NCBI RefSeq assembly: GCF_006965445.1
Contig: NZ_CP041356.1
Location: forward strand, 62,001-126,000
Direction of reading: 5' to 3'
DNA length: 64,000 nt
From: Lactococcus protaetiae
Lineage (GTDB): Bacteria; Bacillota; Bacilli; Lactobacillales; Streptococcaceae
Position 1 is the stretch's first letter. Every line of letters begins with the position of its first letter. The position numbers and the translations under genes were made by a program. Under the pieces are notes generated by a model. It was not told the DNA's origin and did no database searches. It saw only the letters and a program-made list of their open reading frames with translations. Shown here piece after piece: positions 10,534 to 19,444 of this stretch.

Positions 10534-10629
10534 AAGCTCTGTCAGCATACTGACAAAAAATGACAGTCAGCAAATTTTCAGTAAAAAGCTGAGTAAAGTC
10601 ACTATTCAAACGAAAGGGACAGCCAACCA

Positions 10630-11145
10630 ATGACCGTAAAACTTTTTATCGCAGCCACACTTGACGGCTATATCGCAACGCTGGACGATAGTCTCCAGTG
10701 GCTATTTGACGTTGAGGGCGAGGGAGATAACGGCTACGGTGCTTTTTATGAAACGATTGACACCCTTGTGATGGGCAAGAAAACCTATGACTGGCTCCTG
10801 CGTGAGCAGCCGAACGACTGGGCTTACACTGGCAAAAAATGCTTCGTGCTGACCCATCAGCAACTTCCAGATACTGACAGTGTCAAATTTACTGACGAAA
10901 AAATTCTGTCAGAACTGACAGAAAGTACCGAGCAAATCTGGGTCATTGGCGGTGGCGAAATCATCAAACTTTTCCTCGAAAATCATCTCGTTGACGAGCT
11001 TCAGGTGACAATTGCACCAGTGCTTTTGGGCACAGGCAAGCCTCTATTTCCATCAGGAAATTACACAGAGCAACTTCAACTTGTCAGCAGCAAAACTTAC
11101 GGTCAATTCGTTGAACTCCATTATCTCGTCAAAAATAATCACTGA
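10630..11145 (+). CDS. Dihydrofolate reductase-like / RibD C-terminal family protein
   Basis: A 171-residue cytosolic NADPH-dependent reductase-fold protein. It has the family's opening VKLFIAATLDGYIATLDDSLQWL, the central LVMGKKTYDWLL, the nucleotide-binding IWVIGGGEIIKLFLENHLVDEL and the ending TIAPVLLGTGKPLFP. This is the YwjB-like group, not the true folA clade, and its substrate is unknown. The ribosome site AAAGGGA is upstream of the ATG. It follows hslO by about 100 bases rich in CTGTCAG words and ends in a strong CTGACAG hairpin. It is the last chromosomal gene before the type I island. Confidence 0.85.
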   Translation: MTVKLFIAATLDGYIATLDDSLQWLFDVEGEGDNGYGAFYETIDTLVMGKKTYDWLLREQPNDWAYTGKKCFVLTHQQLPDTDSVKFTDEKILSELTESTEQIWVIGGGEIIKLFLENHLVDELQVTIAPVLLGTGKPLFPSGNYTEQLQLVSSKTYGQFVELHYLVKNNH

Positions 11146-11168
11146 CAGAAATCTGTCAGTGATTTTCA
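11139..11168 (+). terminator. Terminator after the DHFR-like gene
   Basis: Perfect hairpin ATCACTGACAG-AAAT-CTGTCAGTGAT followed by TTTTC. The stop codon lies in the left arm. Confidence 0.8.
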
Positions 11169-11207
11169 ATCCTCAAAAGCTTGTGAAATACACTGAAAAT
11201 GGTAGTC

Positions 11208-11311
11208 GAATGACGGAAATCAGAAGCTAGACAAAAAGATAAAATGGAAGCTGCACAATGTGCAGAACCACATTTTTCTATTTTGTATCGCTTCTTGGCG
11301 ATTTCCGTCAT
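11208..11311. repeat. Long imperfect hairpin of about 100 bases
   Basis: Arms ATGACGGAAATC (11210-11221) and GATTTCCGTCAT (11300-11311) are perfectly complementary, extended by AGAAGC with GCTTCT. Inside, at 11251-11265, is a second palindrome, CTGCACAATGTGCAG. No open frame covers it. It sits at the left edge of the acquired type I island. Function unknown: an end structure of a mobile element or a folded RNA are both possible. Confidence 0.65.
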
Positions 11312-11500
11312 ATCCTGATATAAAAATCATCTAATAATCAAAAATCGCTATAAAGAGGGCATCAAACCCATAAACTAGAGCGAGCAAATCAAAAATTCAC
11401 AAAATTATTCACGAAACTACGGTGCGTTTAGAACAAAAGAAAGCTCGGCTGAATGGTCGAGTTTTTGGCATGAAAAGTGGCAACAAAAATGCCCCAAATA

Positions 11501-11557
11501 ATGGTATAATGGAGTTAACAGTTAGTTCTGAATAACAATATTATCAGAACTTTTTTT
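11501..11557 (+). promoter_or_regulatory. Extended -10 promoter followed at once by a terminator hairpin (hsdR leader)
   Basis: TGGTATAAT (TATAAT at 11505-11510) is an extended -10 box. Only about 14 bases later begins the hairpin AGTTCTGA...TCAGAACT (11524-11551) with seven T. A transcript starting here would normally end after about 40 bases; readthrough would reach hsdR at 11661. This looks like an attenuator or a very short RNA. The stretch 11312-11500 holds a possible attachment-like repeat near 11392-11421 and nothing else I can name. Confidence 0.5.
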
Positions 11558-11660
11558 CAAAAATATGATTGCAAAAATTTAGTTGAGCTTTAGTCAAAAT
11601 ATTCGAGCCGAATTCTGAGAAAGAGAATATCATGCCACTAAAACTCATAGAGAGTGAGAA

Positions 11661-13991
11661 ATGGAAATGGCAGAGTATTTAATTCCTAAACAGCAGATGT
11701 CGGAAGAAGACATCAAGGTGAATTTTATTACGCCTGCTCTTGTGAGCAAGGGCTGGAAAAATGGGACGGATATTCTTTATGAAAAATCTTTCACAGATGG
11801 TCGAGTTCAAGTCAATGGAGAGAAATCAAAACGGGAGAAAGCTAAATTTACTGACTATCTGCTTTTCTATACGCTAAATAATCCGATTGCAGTTGTTGAG
11901 GCGAAAGATAACGCTCACTCGGTCGGTCATGGTTTGCAGCAAGCGATGGGGTACGGTCAAATTTTAGACGTTCCTTTTGTCTATTCATCAAATGGAGATG
12001 CTTTTGTTGAACACGATTTCTTGACAGGAAAAGAGCGGGAAGTAGCACTTGATGAATTTCCTACCAAAGAAGAATTGTGGGAACGTTGGGTCAGAGACGG
12101 TAAATTAACCGAGGCAGAGCAAGCGATGAAAAAGCAGAGCTACTACACAGCTCAGGATGCGAACACTCCACGATATTATCAAAGAATTGCCATTAATCGC
12201 ACGGTTGAGGCAGTCGCAAACGGTCAAGAACGAATCATGTTTGTTCTTGCAACAGGAACAGGAAAGACCTATACTGCTTTTCAAATCATTCATCGTCTTA
12301 TGCAAGCAGGACTTAAAAAACGAGTGCTTTATTTAGCGGACCGTAAAGTTCTCATAGAACAGCCTTTTAACAAGGATTTCAAACCCTTTGGGAACAGAAA
12401 AACCATTATTGATGCAAAATTACTCAATTCGCCAGAGGCGTTTAATTCGTATGAAATTTATTTGGGCTTGTATCAGCAACTTGCAGGAGAAGACGGTACC
12501 GAAACTCATTACGAGAAATTCGGTCCAAATTATTTTGACCTAATTGTTATTGACGAGGCTCATCGTGGCTCTGCAAAAGAGGAATCCAACTGGCGAAAAA
12601 TCCTTGATTATTTTAGTTCTGCAACTCAGATTGGGATGACGGCAACGCCAAAAGAGGATAATGTTACTTCTAATGAAAAATATTTTGGCAAACCAATTTA
12701 CACCTATAGCCTCAAGCAAGGAATTGATGACGGATTTTTAGCTCCTTATCGTGTTATTCGGGTTAATTTCGATATTGATGTTAATAACTATCGCCCAGAA
12801 AAAGGCAAAACCGATAGATATGGCATGATTATTGAAGACCGTCAGTACAATCGTAAAGACTTTGATAAGACGATTGTCATTGATAATCGAACGAAAAAGG
12901 TAGCAAAATACGTATCAGATTACCTGAAAAATAGAAATGCTAGATTTGACAAGTCCATTTTCTTCTGTGTCGATATTGAGCACGCTACAAGAATGCGGAT
13001 TGCATTGGCAAATGAAAATTCAGATTTAATGTTAGAAGAACCTCGCTATGTAATGCAAATGACCAGTGGAGAAAAAGAGGGCATTGAGCAGCTCGAAAAC
13101 TTTTCAGATCCAAATGAAAAATATCCTGTGCTTGTAACCACATCAAAACTTTTGACGACAGGTGTAGATGCAAAAACCTGTAAAATAATTGTCCTTGATG
13201 CTAATATCCAGTCAATGACAGAATTTAAGCAAATCATCGGGCGAGGGACTCGGCTTGATGAGGATAATGGGAAGACTTTCTTTACTATCATTGACTTTAG
13301 AAATGTAACCAATAAATTTGCTGACCCAGACTTTGATGGAGACCCTGTGATGATTATTGATGGAGGAGATACGCCACCAAAAGGCGGAGGCAATACTCCA
13401 AAACCAACAGAGCCACCCACACCAAAATATTATGTGGACGATAAAGAAGTCAAAGTTGTCAATGCAACCGTTCAAATCATAGATGCGGACGGAAAGTTAA
13501 TCACAGAAAGTCTGATAGACTATTCCAAGAAAAATGTTTTAGGGCAATATGCAACCTTAAATGACTTTATTCAAGCGTGGTCTGATGCAGATAAGAAATC
13601 TGCAATCATTGAGGAGTTAGAAAAGAAAGGTGTTTTTCTTGATGAAATTCGCCTGAGTGAGAAAAATCTCACAGATATTGATGATTTTGATTTGCTCTTG
13701 CAGCTCGCTTATGGTCAAAAACCATTGACAAAAGCGGAACGAGTCAATAATGTCAAAAAACGTGGCTATCTCTATCAATATTCAGACGAGGCAAGGGAAG
13801 TCCTCGAAATTCTCTTAGACAAGTACAAAGACTCAGGAATTGAAAATATCGAGGATTTATCTGTCTTGAAATTACCAGATTTTGATAAATTCAAAGGTAT
13901 CACTTATGTCATCAATAATTTTGGTGGCAAACTACAATATCAAAATGCTGTTAGAGAGCTTACACGTGAGCTTTATACGATGACGGCGTAA
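11661..13991 (+). CDS. hsdR: Type I restriction enzyme, R subunit
   Basis: Motor and nuclease subunit of the type I complex, 776 residues (the short EcoEI-like form). The N-terminal nuclease has a PD-(E/x)K-type core, FTDYLLFY...PIAVVEAKDN. SF2 helicase motifs follow: Walker A LATGTGKTYTAFQII, DEAH in LIVIDEAHRGSAKEE, MTATPKE, TTGVDAKTCK, and motif VI IIGRGTRLDEDNGKTFF. A Pro/Gly-rich linker (about 570-590) joins the helicase to a C-terminal helical domain that should contact HsdM. The start is the first ATG after GAGAGTGAGAA; the ATG at 11667 is possible. It is first in the operon with hsdM 15 bases downstream. Confidence 0.93.
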   Translation: MEMAEYLIPKQQMSEEDIKVNFITPALVSKGWKNGTDILYEKSFTDGRVQVNGEKSKREKAKFTDYLLFYTLNNPIAVVEAKDNAHSVGHGLQQAMGYGQILDVPFVYSSNGDAFVEHDFLTGKEREVALDEFPTKEELWERWVRDGKLTEAEQAMKKQSYYTAQDANTPRYYQRIAINRTVEAVANGQERIMFVLATGTGKTYTAFQIIHRLMQAGLKKRVLYLADRKVLIEQPFNKDFKPFGNRKTIIDAKLLNSPEAFNSYEIYLGLYQQLAGEDGTETHYEKFGPNYFDLIVIDEAHRGSAKEESNWRKILDYFSSATQIGMTATPKEDNVTSNEKYFGKPIYTYSLKQGIDDGFLAPYRVIRVNFDIDVNNYRPEKGKTDRYGMIIEDRQYNRKDFDKTIVIDNRTKKVAKYVSDYLKNRNARFDKSIFFCVDIEHATRMRIALANENSDLMLEEPRYVMQMTSGEKEGIEQLENFSDPNEKYPVLVTTSKLLTTGVDAKTCKIIVLDANIQSMTEFKQIIGRGTRLDEDNGKTFFTIIDFRNVTNKFADPDFDGDPVMIIDGGDTPPKGGGNTPKPTEPPTPKYYVDDKEVKVVNATVQIIDADGKLITESLIDYSKKNVLGQYATLNDFIQAWSDADKKSAIIEELEKKGVFLDEIRLSEKNLTDIDDFDLLLQLAYGQKPLTKAERVNNVKKRGYLYQYSDEAREVLEILLDKYKDSGIENIEDLSVLKLPDFDKFKGITYVINNFGGKLQYQNAVRELTRELYTMTA

Positions 13992-14006
13992 AAATAGAAA
14001 GAAAAT

Positions 14007-15473
14007 ATGGCAAGTAATTCATTTGTAAAAAAAATTCAAGACATCATGCGAAATGATGCAGGTGTCAACGGGGATGCACAACGTATTGAGCAAATGAGCT
14101 GGATGCTCTTTCTCAAGATTTATGATAGCCGTGAAGAAGTTTGGGAGATTGAGGAGGATGACTATGAGTCTATTCTCCCCGATAAGCTCAAATGGCGAAA
14201 CTGGGCTCATTCTGAAAAAGGCGAGCAAGTTTTAACAGGCGATTCACTCCTTGAATTTGTCAATAATGAACTGTTCAAAGGACTTAAAGCAGTTGAAATC
14301 ACACCTGAAATGCCGATTCGCAAGCAAATTGTGAAGTCTGCTTTTGAAGATGCAAATAATTACATGAAAAATGGTACGCTGTTACGACAAGTGCTGAATG
14401 TCGTTGATGAAGTTGACTTCAATAATTCAGAAGACCGTCATTTGTTCAACGACATTTACGAGTCCATCTTGAAAGATATTCAATCCGCAGGAAACGCAGG
14501 GGAATTTTACACGCCTCGTGCGGTTACGGATTTCATTGCTGAAATTCTTGAACCAAAACTTGGCGAGACGATGGCTGATTTTGCTTGTGGGACAGGTGGT
14601 TTCTTGACTTCAACTTTGAAACGTTTGGAGACGCAAAAGAAAACGGTCGAAGATGTTGAAACTTATAACCACTCGGTCTTTGGCATTGAGAAAAAAGCCT
14701 TCCCGCATCTTCTCGCCGTCACTAATCTTTTCCTACACGAAATTGATGACCCTAATATCTTACACGGCAACTCACTAGAGCGAAACGTTCGTGACTATAA
14801 AGAGAATGAGAAATTTGACATCATCATGATGAATCCACCTTTTGGCGGGTCAGAACTTGCGGTTGTACAAAAGAATTTTCCTACGGAACTTCGCACTTCT
14901 GAAACAGCGGATTTATTCATGTCTGTCATCATGTACCGTTTGAAACGTGATGGGCGTGTGGGTGTTATCTTGCCTGATGGTTTCTTGTTTGGCACAGGAA
15001 CAAAAACAACGCTCAAGAAAAAACTGGTAGAGGAGTTCAATCTTCATACGATTATCCGTCTGCCGCACAGCGTTTTTGCTCCTTATACCAGTATTCACAC
15101 TAATATTCTGTTCTTTGACAAAAAGAAAAAAACAAAAGAAACTTGGTTTTATCGGTTAGATATGCCAGAGGGTTATAAGAACTTCTCCAAAACCAAGCCG
15201 ATGAAATCCGAGCATTTCAATCCTGTTCGTGATTGGTGGGAAAATCGAGAAGAAATCATGGAGGGAAATTTCTCTAAAGCTAAGAAATATACGCCTAAAG
15301 AGTTGGCTGAACTGGATTACAACTTTGACCAATGTGGCTTTCCACAAGAGGAAGAAGAAATCCTAGAGCCAATGGAGCTGATTAACCAGTATAACACAGA
15401 GCGGAAAGAGCTGAATGAAAAGATTGATACGGTTTTAGCTGAAATCATGCAGATGTTGGAGGAAAATGAATGA
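14007..15473 (+). CDS. hsdM: Type I N6-adenine DNA methyltransferase, M subunit
   Basis: Methylates adenine in the site chosen by HsdS; two HsdM and one HsdS form the methylase core. 488 residues. The N-terminal helical domain is followed by the SAM-binding motif I region (GEFYTPRAVTDFIAEILEP, then FACGTGGFLTSTLKRLE) and motif IV NPPFGG, the N6-adenine catalytic tetrad. The C-terminal coiled coil (NQYNTERKELNEKIDTVLAEI) is the usual contact with HsdS. GAAAG ribosome site. Its stop overlaps the rhuM start by four bases (ATGA). Intact. Confidence 0.95.
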   Translation: MASNSFVKKIQDIMRNDAGVNGDAQRIEQMSWMLFLKIYDSREEVWEIEEDDYESILPDKLKWRNWAHSEKGEQVLTGDSLLEFVNNELFKGLKAVEITPEMPIRKQIVKSAFEDANNYMKNGTLLRQVLNVVDEVDFNNSEDRHLFNDIYESILKDIQSAGNAGEFYTPRAVTDFIAEILEPKLGETMADFACGTGGFLTSTLKRLETQKKTVEDVETYNHSVFGIEKKAFPHLLAVTNLFLHEIDDPNILHGNSLERNVRDYKENEKFDIIMMNPPFGGSELAVVQKNFPTELRTSETADLFMSVIMYRLKRDGRVGVILPDGFLFGTGTKTTLKKKLVEEFNLHTIIRLPHSVFAPYTSIHTNILFFDKKKKTKETWFYRLDMPEGYKNFSKTKPMKSEHFNPVRDWWENREEIMEGNFSKAKKYTPKELAELDYNFDQCGFPQEEEEILEPMELINQYNTERKELNEKIDTVLAEIMQMLEENE

Positions 15474-16483
15474 CGAACGAAAATCAACTTCCGCAAGCGA
15501 CAAATAGTCAGTTTTTGATTTATCAATCAGAAGATGGCAAGCTGAAAATTGACGTCAAATTTGATGGAGATACTGTCTGGCTGACTCAAGACCAACTTGT
15601 TCAGCTCTTTCAAAGCAGCAAGGCAAACGTGAGTGAGCACATCAAACATATATTTGAAGATGGCGAGCTGGAGGAAAATTCAGTAGTTCGGAAATTCCGA
15701 ACTACTGCCTCCGATGGAAAAAAGTACAATAAAAAGTTTTATAATCTCGACATGATTATCTCAGTTGGCTACCGTATCAAGAGCCGTACTGCGACAAAAT
15801 TTAGGCAGTGGGCGACTGAACATTTGCGAGAATTTATCGTCAAAGGCTTTATGTTGGATGATGAACGCCTAAAAAATCCTGATTTGCCTTTTGATTATTT
15901 TGATGAATTGCTGGCTCGTATCCAAGATATTCGGACTTCTGAGAGACGATTCTATCAAAAAATTACGGATATTTATGCGACAAGTATTGACTACGACCCG
16001 ACGGAGGAGATGAGTATTTTATTCTTCCAGACCGTTCAAAACAAACTGCATTGGGCGATTACTGGGCAAACCGCAGCACAGATTATTCGCTCACGTGCGG
16101 ATGCTAAAAAGCCAAATATGGGCTTGACCAACTGGCGTGGAGCAACGGTTAGAAAGTCAGATGTTGGCGTTGCGAAGAATTATCTTAATCAAGATGAATT
16201 AGGTGCTTTGAACGATATTGTTGAGGCGTATTTAACCTTTGCACAAGCTCAGGCAAATCGCCGCATTCCGATGTATATGAAAGACTGGATTGAGGCATTA
16301 GACGGTTTCTTGACCCTCAGTCGGCGTGATGTTTTGATAGGTGCGGGAAAAATCTCACATGACTTAGCAATAGAGCATGCAAACTCAGAGTACGAGAATT
16401 TTAAGCAGTTGCGTCTGTCAGAGCAGGATAAATTACCTATTGTATTTGACGAACTGTTAGGAGGTGGCGAGATTGACTCCTGA
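15470..16483 (+). CDS. RhuM-family protein inside the type I operon
   Basis: 337 residues of the RhuM (virulence RhuM / Fic-DOC associated) family. It begins with an ssDNA- or DNA-binding-like region FDGDTVWLTQDQLVQLFQSS, then the conserved SEHIKHIFEDGELEENSVVRKFRTTASDGKKY and KFYNLDMIISVGYRIKSRTATKFRQWA. The C-terminal half is helical and basic. Its exact role is unknown. Members are often carried between hsdM and hsdS, and here translational overlaps at both ends (4 bases with hsdM, about 11-20 with hsdS) make it an integral operon gene. It could modulate restriction or the switching; that is inference. Confidence 0.85.
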   Translation: MTNENQLPQATNSQFLIYQSEDGKLKIDVKFDGDTVWLTQDQLVQLFQSSKANVSEHIKHIFEDGELEENSVVRKFRTTASDGKKYNKKFYNLDMIISVGYRIKSRTATKFRQWATEHLREFIVKGFMLDDERLKNPDLPFDYFDELLARIQDIRTSERRFYQKITDIYATSIDYDPTEEMSILFFQTVQNKLHWAITGQTAAQIIRSRADAKKPNMGLTNWRGATVRKSDVGVAKNYLNQDELGALNDIVEAYLTFAQAQANRRIPMYMKDWIEALDGFLTLSRRDVLIGAGKISHDLAIEHANSEYENFKQLRLSEQDKLPIVFDELLGGGEIDS

Positions 16484-18023
16484 GCAATTAAAAGCCAGTA
16501 TCTTGCAGCGAGCAATGGAGGGGAAACTTGTTCCGCAAGACCCAAACGATGAACCAGCGAGTGAGCTGCTAAAACGTATCAAGGCTGAGAAAGAAAAACT
16601 CATCAAAGCAGGAAAAATCAAGCGAGATAAGAACGAAACTGAGATTTTTCGTGGTGCTGATGGTTTACATTATGAGAAGTTTGCAGACGGGACGGTTAAA
16701 GAAATTGAAGTGCCGTTTGAGATTCCTGAGAGTTGGGAGTGGGTTCGGCTAAGTACAATCTCGTCAAAAATCCATTATGGTTATACTGCCTCAGCAAAAG
16801 AAGTTGGGAATGCTAAACTTCTTAGAATAACTGATATTCAAAATAATCAAGTAAACTGGGAGACAGTCCCATATTGCGATATAAGCCTAGATAAACTCCC
16901 AAACATGCAATTGGTAGAGAACGATATATTGATTGCTAGGACAGGTGGTACGATTGGAAAAAGCTTTCTGATTCAAAATGTGACTGAAGTAGCTGTTTTT
17001 GCCTCTTACTTAATTAGAGTTCAAATGGTCGTCGGAAATGTTTCGGATTTCGTGAAAACATTTATTGAAAGCCCAAATTATTGGGTACAGCTTCAAGAAA
17101 TGTCAATGGGGACGGGACAGCCCAACGTCAATGCGACAAATTTATCTACCTTGTTGATTCCAGTTGCTCCAATAGCAGAACAAGAAAGAATATTTAGCCG
17201 TATTGATGAATTAGAACATAATATCCAGCAATATTCAGATAGCTACCAAGCACTTGAGAAACTCAACAAAGAATTTCCAGAAAAACTGCGTAAATCCACC
17301 CTCCAACACGCCATGCAAGGGAAACTTGTTCCACAAGACCCGAATGATGAACCTGTCGAGATTTTACTCGAAAAAATCCGATCCGAAAAGCTGAGACTCT
17401 ATGAGACAGGCAAGCTCAAGAAGAAAGATTTGCAGGAGACGGTCATCTATAAAGCTGAGGATAACTCATATTATCAGAAGATACAAGAAACCATTGAAAA
17501 GATTGAAGTTCCTTATTCAATTCCAACTAACTGGCAATGGCTCAAAATGCAACAGTTAAACGAGCTAATTATGGGTCAAAGTCCTAAAGGTAATGCTGTA
17601 ACTGAGTTTGAAACAAGCAATTCCATAGAGTTTCATCAAGGGAAAAGTGATTTTACTTCTGATATTCTAGGACGCTCTTCAAAATACACAACTCAAGTTA
17701 CAAAATTCGTTTCAGCTCCAAGTATTGTAATGTCAGTAAGAGCACCTGTCGGAGATGTAAATTTGCTTAATCATAATATTGTGATTGGTCGTGGTTTAGC
17801 AGCAATAACGCCCTATAGACCTATGTCTAGGAATTTTGAATATCTGTATCTCAAAACTCTAAAGCTGGATTTGGAACGAAAGGCAACAGGCTCTACTTTC
17901 AAAGCCATAACTGGACAAATTCTTCAAAATACGCTAGTTTTACTACCTCCACTTGAAGAACAAGAACGCATCGTTACACAAGTTGAGAAATTTTATTCTC
18001 AAATTGCTCAACTGCCTCGGTAA
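16473..18023 (+). CDS. hsdS: Type I specificity subunit, expressed copy
   Basis: Chooses the DNA target. 516 residues from a TTG at 16473, eight bases after GGAGG; a GTG at 16464 is closer than a ribosome site normally allows. Architecture: a conserved N-terminal region (TPEQLKASILQRAMEGKLVP), target-recognition domain 1 from LHYEKFADGT, a central conserved repeat (LRKSTLQHAMQGKLVPQDPN ... KAEDNSYYQ), then domain 2, ending PPLEEQERIVTQVEKF. The central repeat is a perfect 169-bp inverted match to the silent copy at 20024-20192. Its last 50 bases overlap a convergent silent cassette. Recombination at these repeats would swap domain 1 or 2 and change the recognised sequence. Confidence 0.93.
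   Translation: MTPEQLKASILQRAMEGKLVPQDPNDEPASELLKRIKAEKEKLIKAGKIKRDKNETEIFRGADGLHYEKFADGTVKEIEVPFEIPESWEWVRLSTISSKIHYGYTASAKEVGNAKLLRITDIQNNQVNWETVPYCDISLDKLPNMQLVENDILIARTGGTIGKSFLIQNVTEVAVFASYLIRVQMVVGNVSDFVKTFIESPNYWVQLQEMSMGTGQPNVNATNLSTLLIPVAPIAEQERIFSRIDELEHNIQQYSDSYQALEKLNKEFPEKLRKSTLQHAMQGKLVPQDPNDEPVEILLEKIRSEKLRLYETGKLKKKDLQETVIYKAEDNSYYQKIQETIEKIEVPYSIPTNWQWLKMQQLNELIMGQSPKGNAVTEFETSNSIEFHQGKSDFTSDILGRSSKYTTQVTKFVSAPSIVMSVRAPVGDVNLLNHNIVIGRGLAAITPYRPMSRNFEYLYLKTLKLDLERKATGSTFKAITGQILQNTLVLLPPLEEQERIVTQVEKFYSQIAQLPR
16663..16752 (+). repeat. hsdS inverted repeat 1, expressed copy
   Basis: About 30 bases (TTTACATTATGAGAAGTTTG and onward) are identical in inverted orientation to hsdS copy 2 near 20764-20793. 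The match continues imperfectly through the codons for IPESWEWV. It marks the upstream border of recognition domain 1. Confidence 0.75.
17309..17477 (+). repeat. hsdS inverted repeat 2, expressed copy (169 bp perfect)
   Basis: From CGCCATGCAAGG to ATTATCAG. Identical base for base to the reverse complement of 20024-20192. It encodes the conserved spacer between recognition domains, so inversion between the two copies exchanges domain 2. Confidence 0.92.
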
Positions 18024-18555
18024 TTCTTCCTTGCTCCGCCATCGGTGGAATAGGAATAAGCAAAGCGTTAATACTTGACGAATTTAAGGTCGTTCCTTTA
18101 ATCGCATCTTTTGACTCGCCACCATTTGCGATATTCGGCAGAAACTTGAAAAGATAATTTCTAAATATATTTTCCATATCAAAATATGGGAAAATGGAGA
18201 TGATTGCCTCGTTGTGAGAAGCATCAATCCCAAGAATTGAAACACGCCCAACCGTGAGCTTAAAACTCATGAGCAAAGTACCCCTCGGAGAAACCTTATC
18301 TCTAAACAAAGGAATAGCTAAATTAGACAACTTTTCTTTAGTAGCTGTTATCACTCCGTTTTCGGGCATATCTGCGATAGAAACCCAAGGTATATCGAAG
18401 CCCCAATATTCTGTGGCAGACCTTGGAGGTGTTTTTCCCAAGTAATAGCTAACCACATCTTTGAAACGACAATATCGCCAAGTATTTGGTAACTCTGAAA
18501 TATCATTAAGTTTTTCTTCAGAGTTGCCTATCTTCTCATAATATGAGCTGACTGA
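17974..18555 (-). pseudogene. Silent hsdS half cassette (one recognition domain)
   Basis: A single specificity domain on the minus strand, convergent with the expressed hsdS: SSYYEKIG, TWRYCRFKDVVSYYLGKTPP, WVSIADMPENG, and the terminal PPMAEQGRITEAVEQFENK. It lacks its own N-terminal domain and lies after the recombinase terminator, so it should not be expressed. Its border CTCATATTATGAGAAGATA (about 18535-18553) is the inverse of 17463-17481 with one mismatch. That gives a third recombination site that would install this domain in the active gene. Confidence 0.8.
17982..18012. repeat. Near-palindrome shared by two convergent hsdS 3' ends
   Basis: GTTGAGAAATTT...ATTGCTCAAC reads almost the same on both strands. 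It encodes the last residues of the expressed gene (QVEKFYSQIAQL) and of the silent cassette (AVEQFENKISQL). The two genes thus overlap through one dual-coding inverted repeat, which keeps a proper C-terminus whichever cassette is in place. Confidence 0.7.
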
Positions 18556-18594
18556 ACAAAAAAACACAGAAATTTCCATAAAATCTCTGTGTTC
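18555..18594 (-). terminator. Terminator of the recombinase gene
   Basis: On the minus strand, AACACAGAGATTTT followed by AAATTTCTGTGTT and a run of T. It separates the recombinase from the silent cassette downstream. Confidence 0.75.
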
Positions 18595-18599
18595 CCACA

Positions 18600-19397
18600 T
18601 TACCAAGTAACGACTTTATCCACAATATCCTGCTGTTCATTCGCTGACTTTCTGAGATAAATTCGAGTGGTTTCAATGCTCTCGTGCCCCATCAAATCAG
18701 CAAGCAGGGCAATATCATTGTATTTACTCAAAAAATTCTTCGCAAAAAGATGGCGAAAAGAGTGCGGATATACGACTTTCGGATTGAGCCCATACTTTTC
18801 AGCATAGTTTTTGAGTTGTTGAGCGATGCCACGTGTGGTTATCGGCTCATCAAAACGATTAAGAAAGAGGTAGCCCGTCTGCCTCTTTTCGTTTTCAAGC
18901 CATTTCAAAGTTTCCGTCCGCAAGCGTTTTGGTATGTAAAGCCGCCTGACTTTCCCACCTTTGGAATAAATGTCAAAATAGCCAATCTCAACATGCTCAA
19001 CCTTAATTTTGATGAGTTCACTGACTCGTGCTCCCGTCGCTCCCAAATACCAGACAACAAAAGTCCATTTGAGATTACCGTCATTTCGGAGTTTTCGCTT
19101 GAGAAAAAGATAATCGGCGTGGCTGATGACATCTTCCAAAAAAGACTTCTGTTGAATTTTGATGAAGTTCAATTTCAGCTTGTCTTTGTGAATAAATTCA
19201 AGGTATTTGTTAATTCCTTGAATCCGGAGATTGACCGTTTTTGGTTTGAAATGTTCGAGCAGATAACCTTTGTACTCTAACAAATCTTCAAGTTTCAGCT
19301 CATAGTTTTTCAAAAAATAGTTTGTACCGTAAAGATAAGACCTCACGGTGTTTTCAGCAAGCCCTTGCTTTCGCAGGTACAGTTCAAATGGATTCAT
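18600..19397 (-). CDS. Tyrosine recombinase, probable hsdS shuffling enzyme
   Basis: 265 residues, XerC/D-like. Catalytic residues in order: R in GATGARVSELIKIKV, K in SKGGKVRRLYIP, H-x-x-R in YPHSFRHLFAKNF, H in LMGHESIETTRIY with the Tyr nucleophile at its end. The N-terminal SAM-like DNA-binding domain begins MNPFELYLRKQGLAENTVRSYLYG. The start at 19397 has GGAG eleven bases upstream; an open frame 16 codons longer has no support. Its place among hsdS cassettes is like the creX/PsrA recombinases of pneumococcal phase-variable type I loci. It likely inverts DNA at the hsdS repeats. Confidence 0.9.
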   Translation of the reverse strand: MNPFELYLRKQGLAENTVRSYLYGTNYFLKNYELKLEDLLEYKGYLLEHFKPKTVNLRIQGINKYLEFIHKDKLKLNFIKIQQKSFLEDVISHADYLFLKRKLRNDGNLKWTFVVWYLGATGARVSELIKIKVEHVEIGYFDIYSKGGKVRRLYIPKRLRTETLKWLENEKRQTGYLFLNRFDEPITTRGIAQQLKNYAEKYGLNPKVVYPHSFRHLFAKNFLSKYNDIALLADLMGHESIETTRIYLRKSANEQQDIVDKVVTW

Positions 19398-19444
19398 GGA
19401 TTTTCTCCTATCTTTGTCCTGATAGGAAATTCCACCGCATGACA

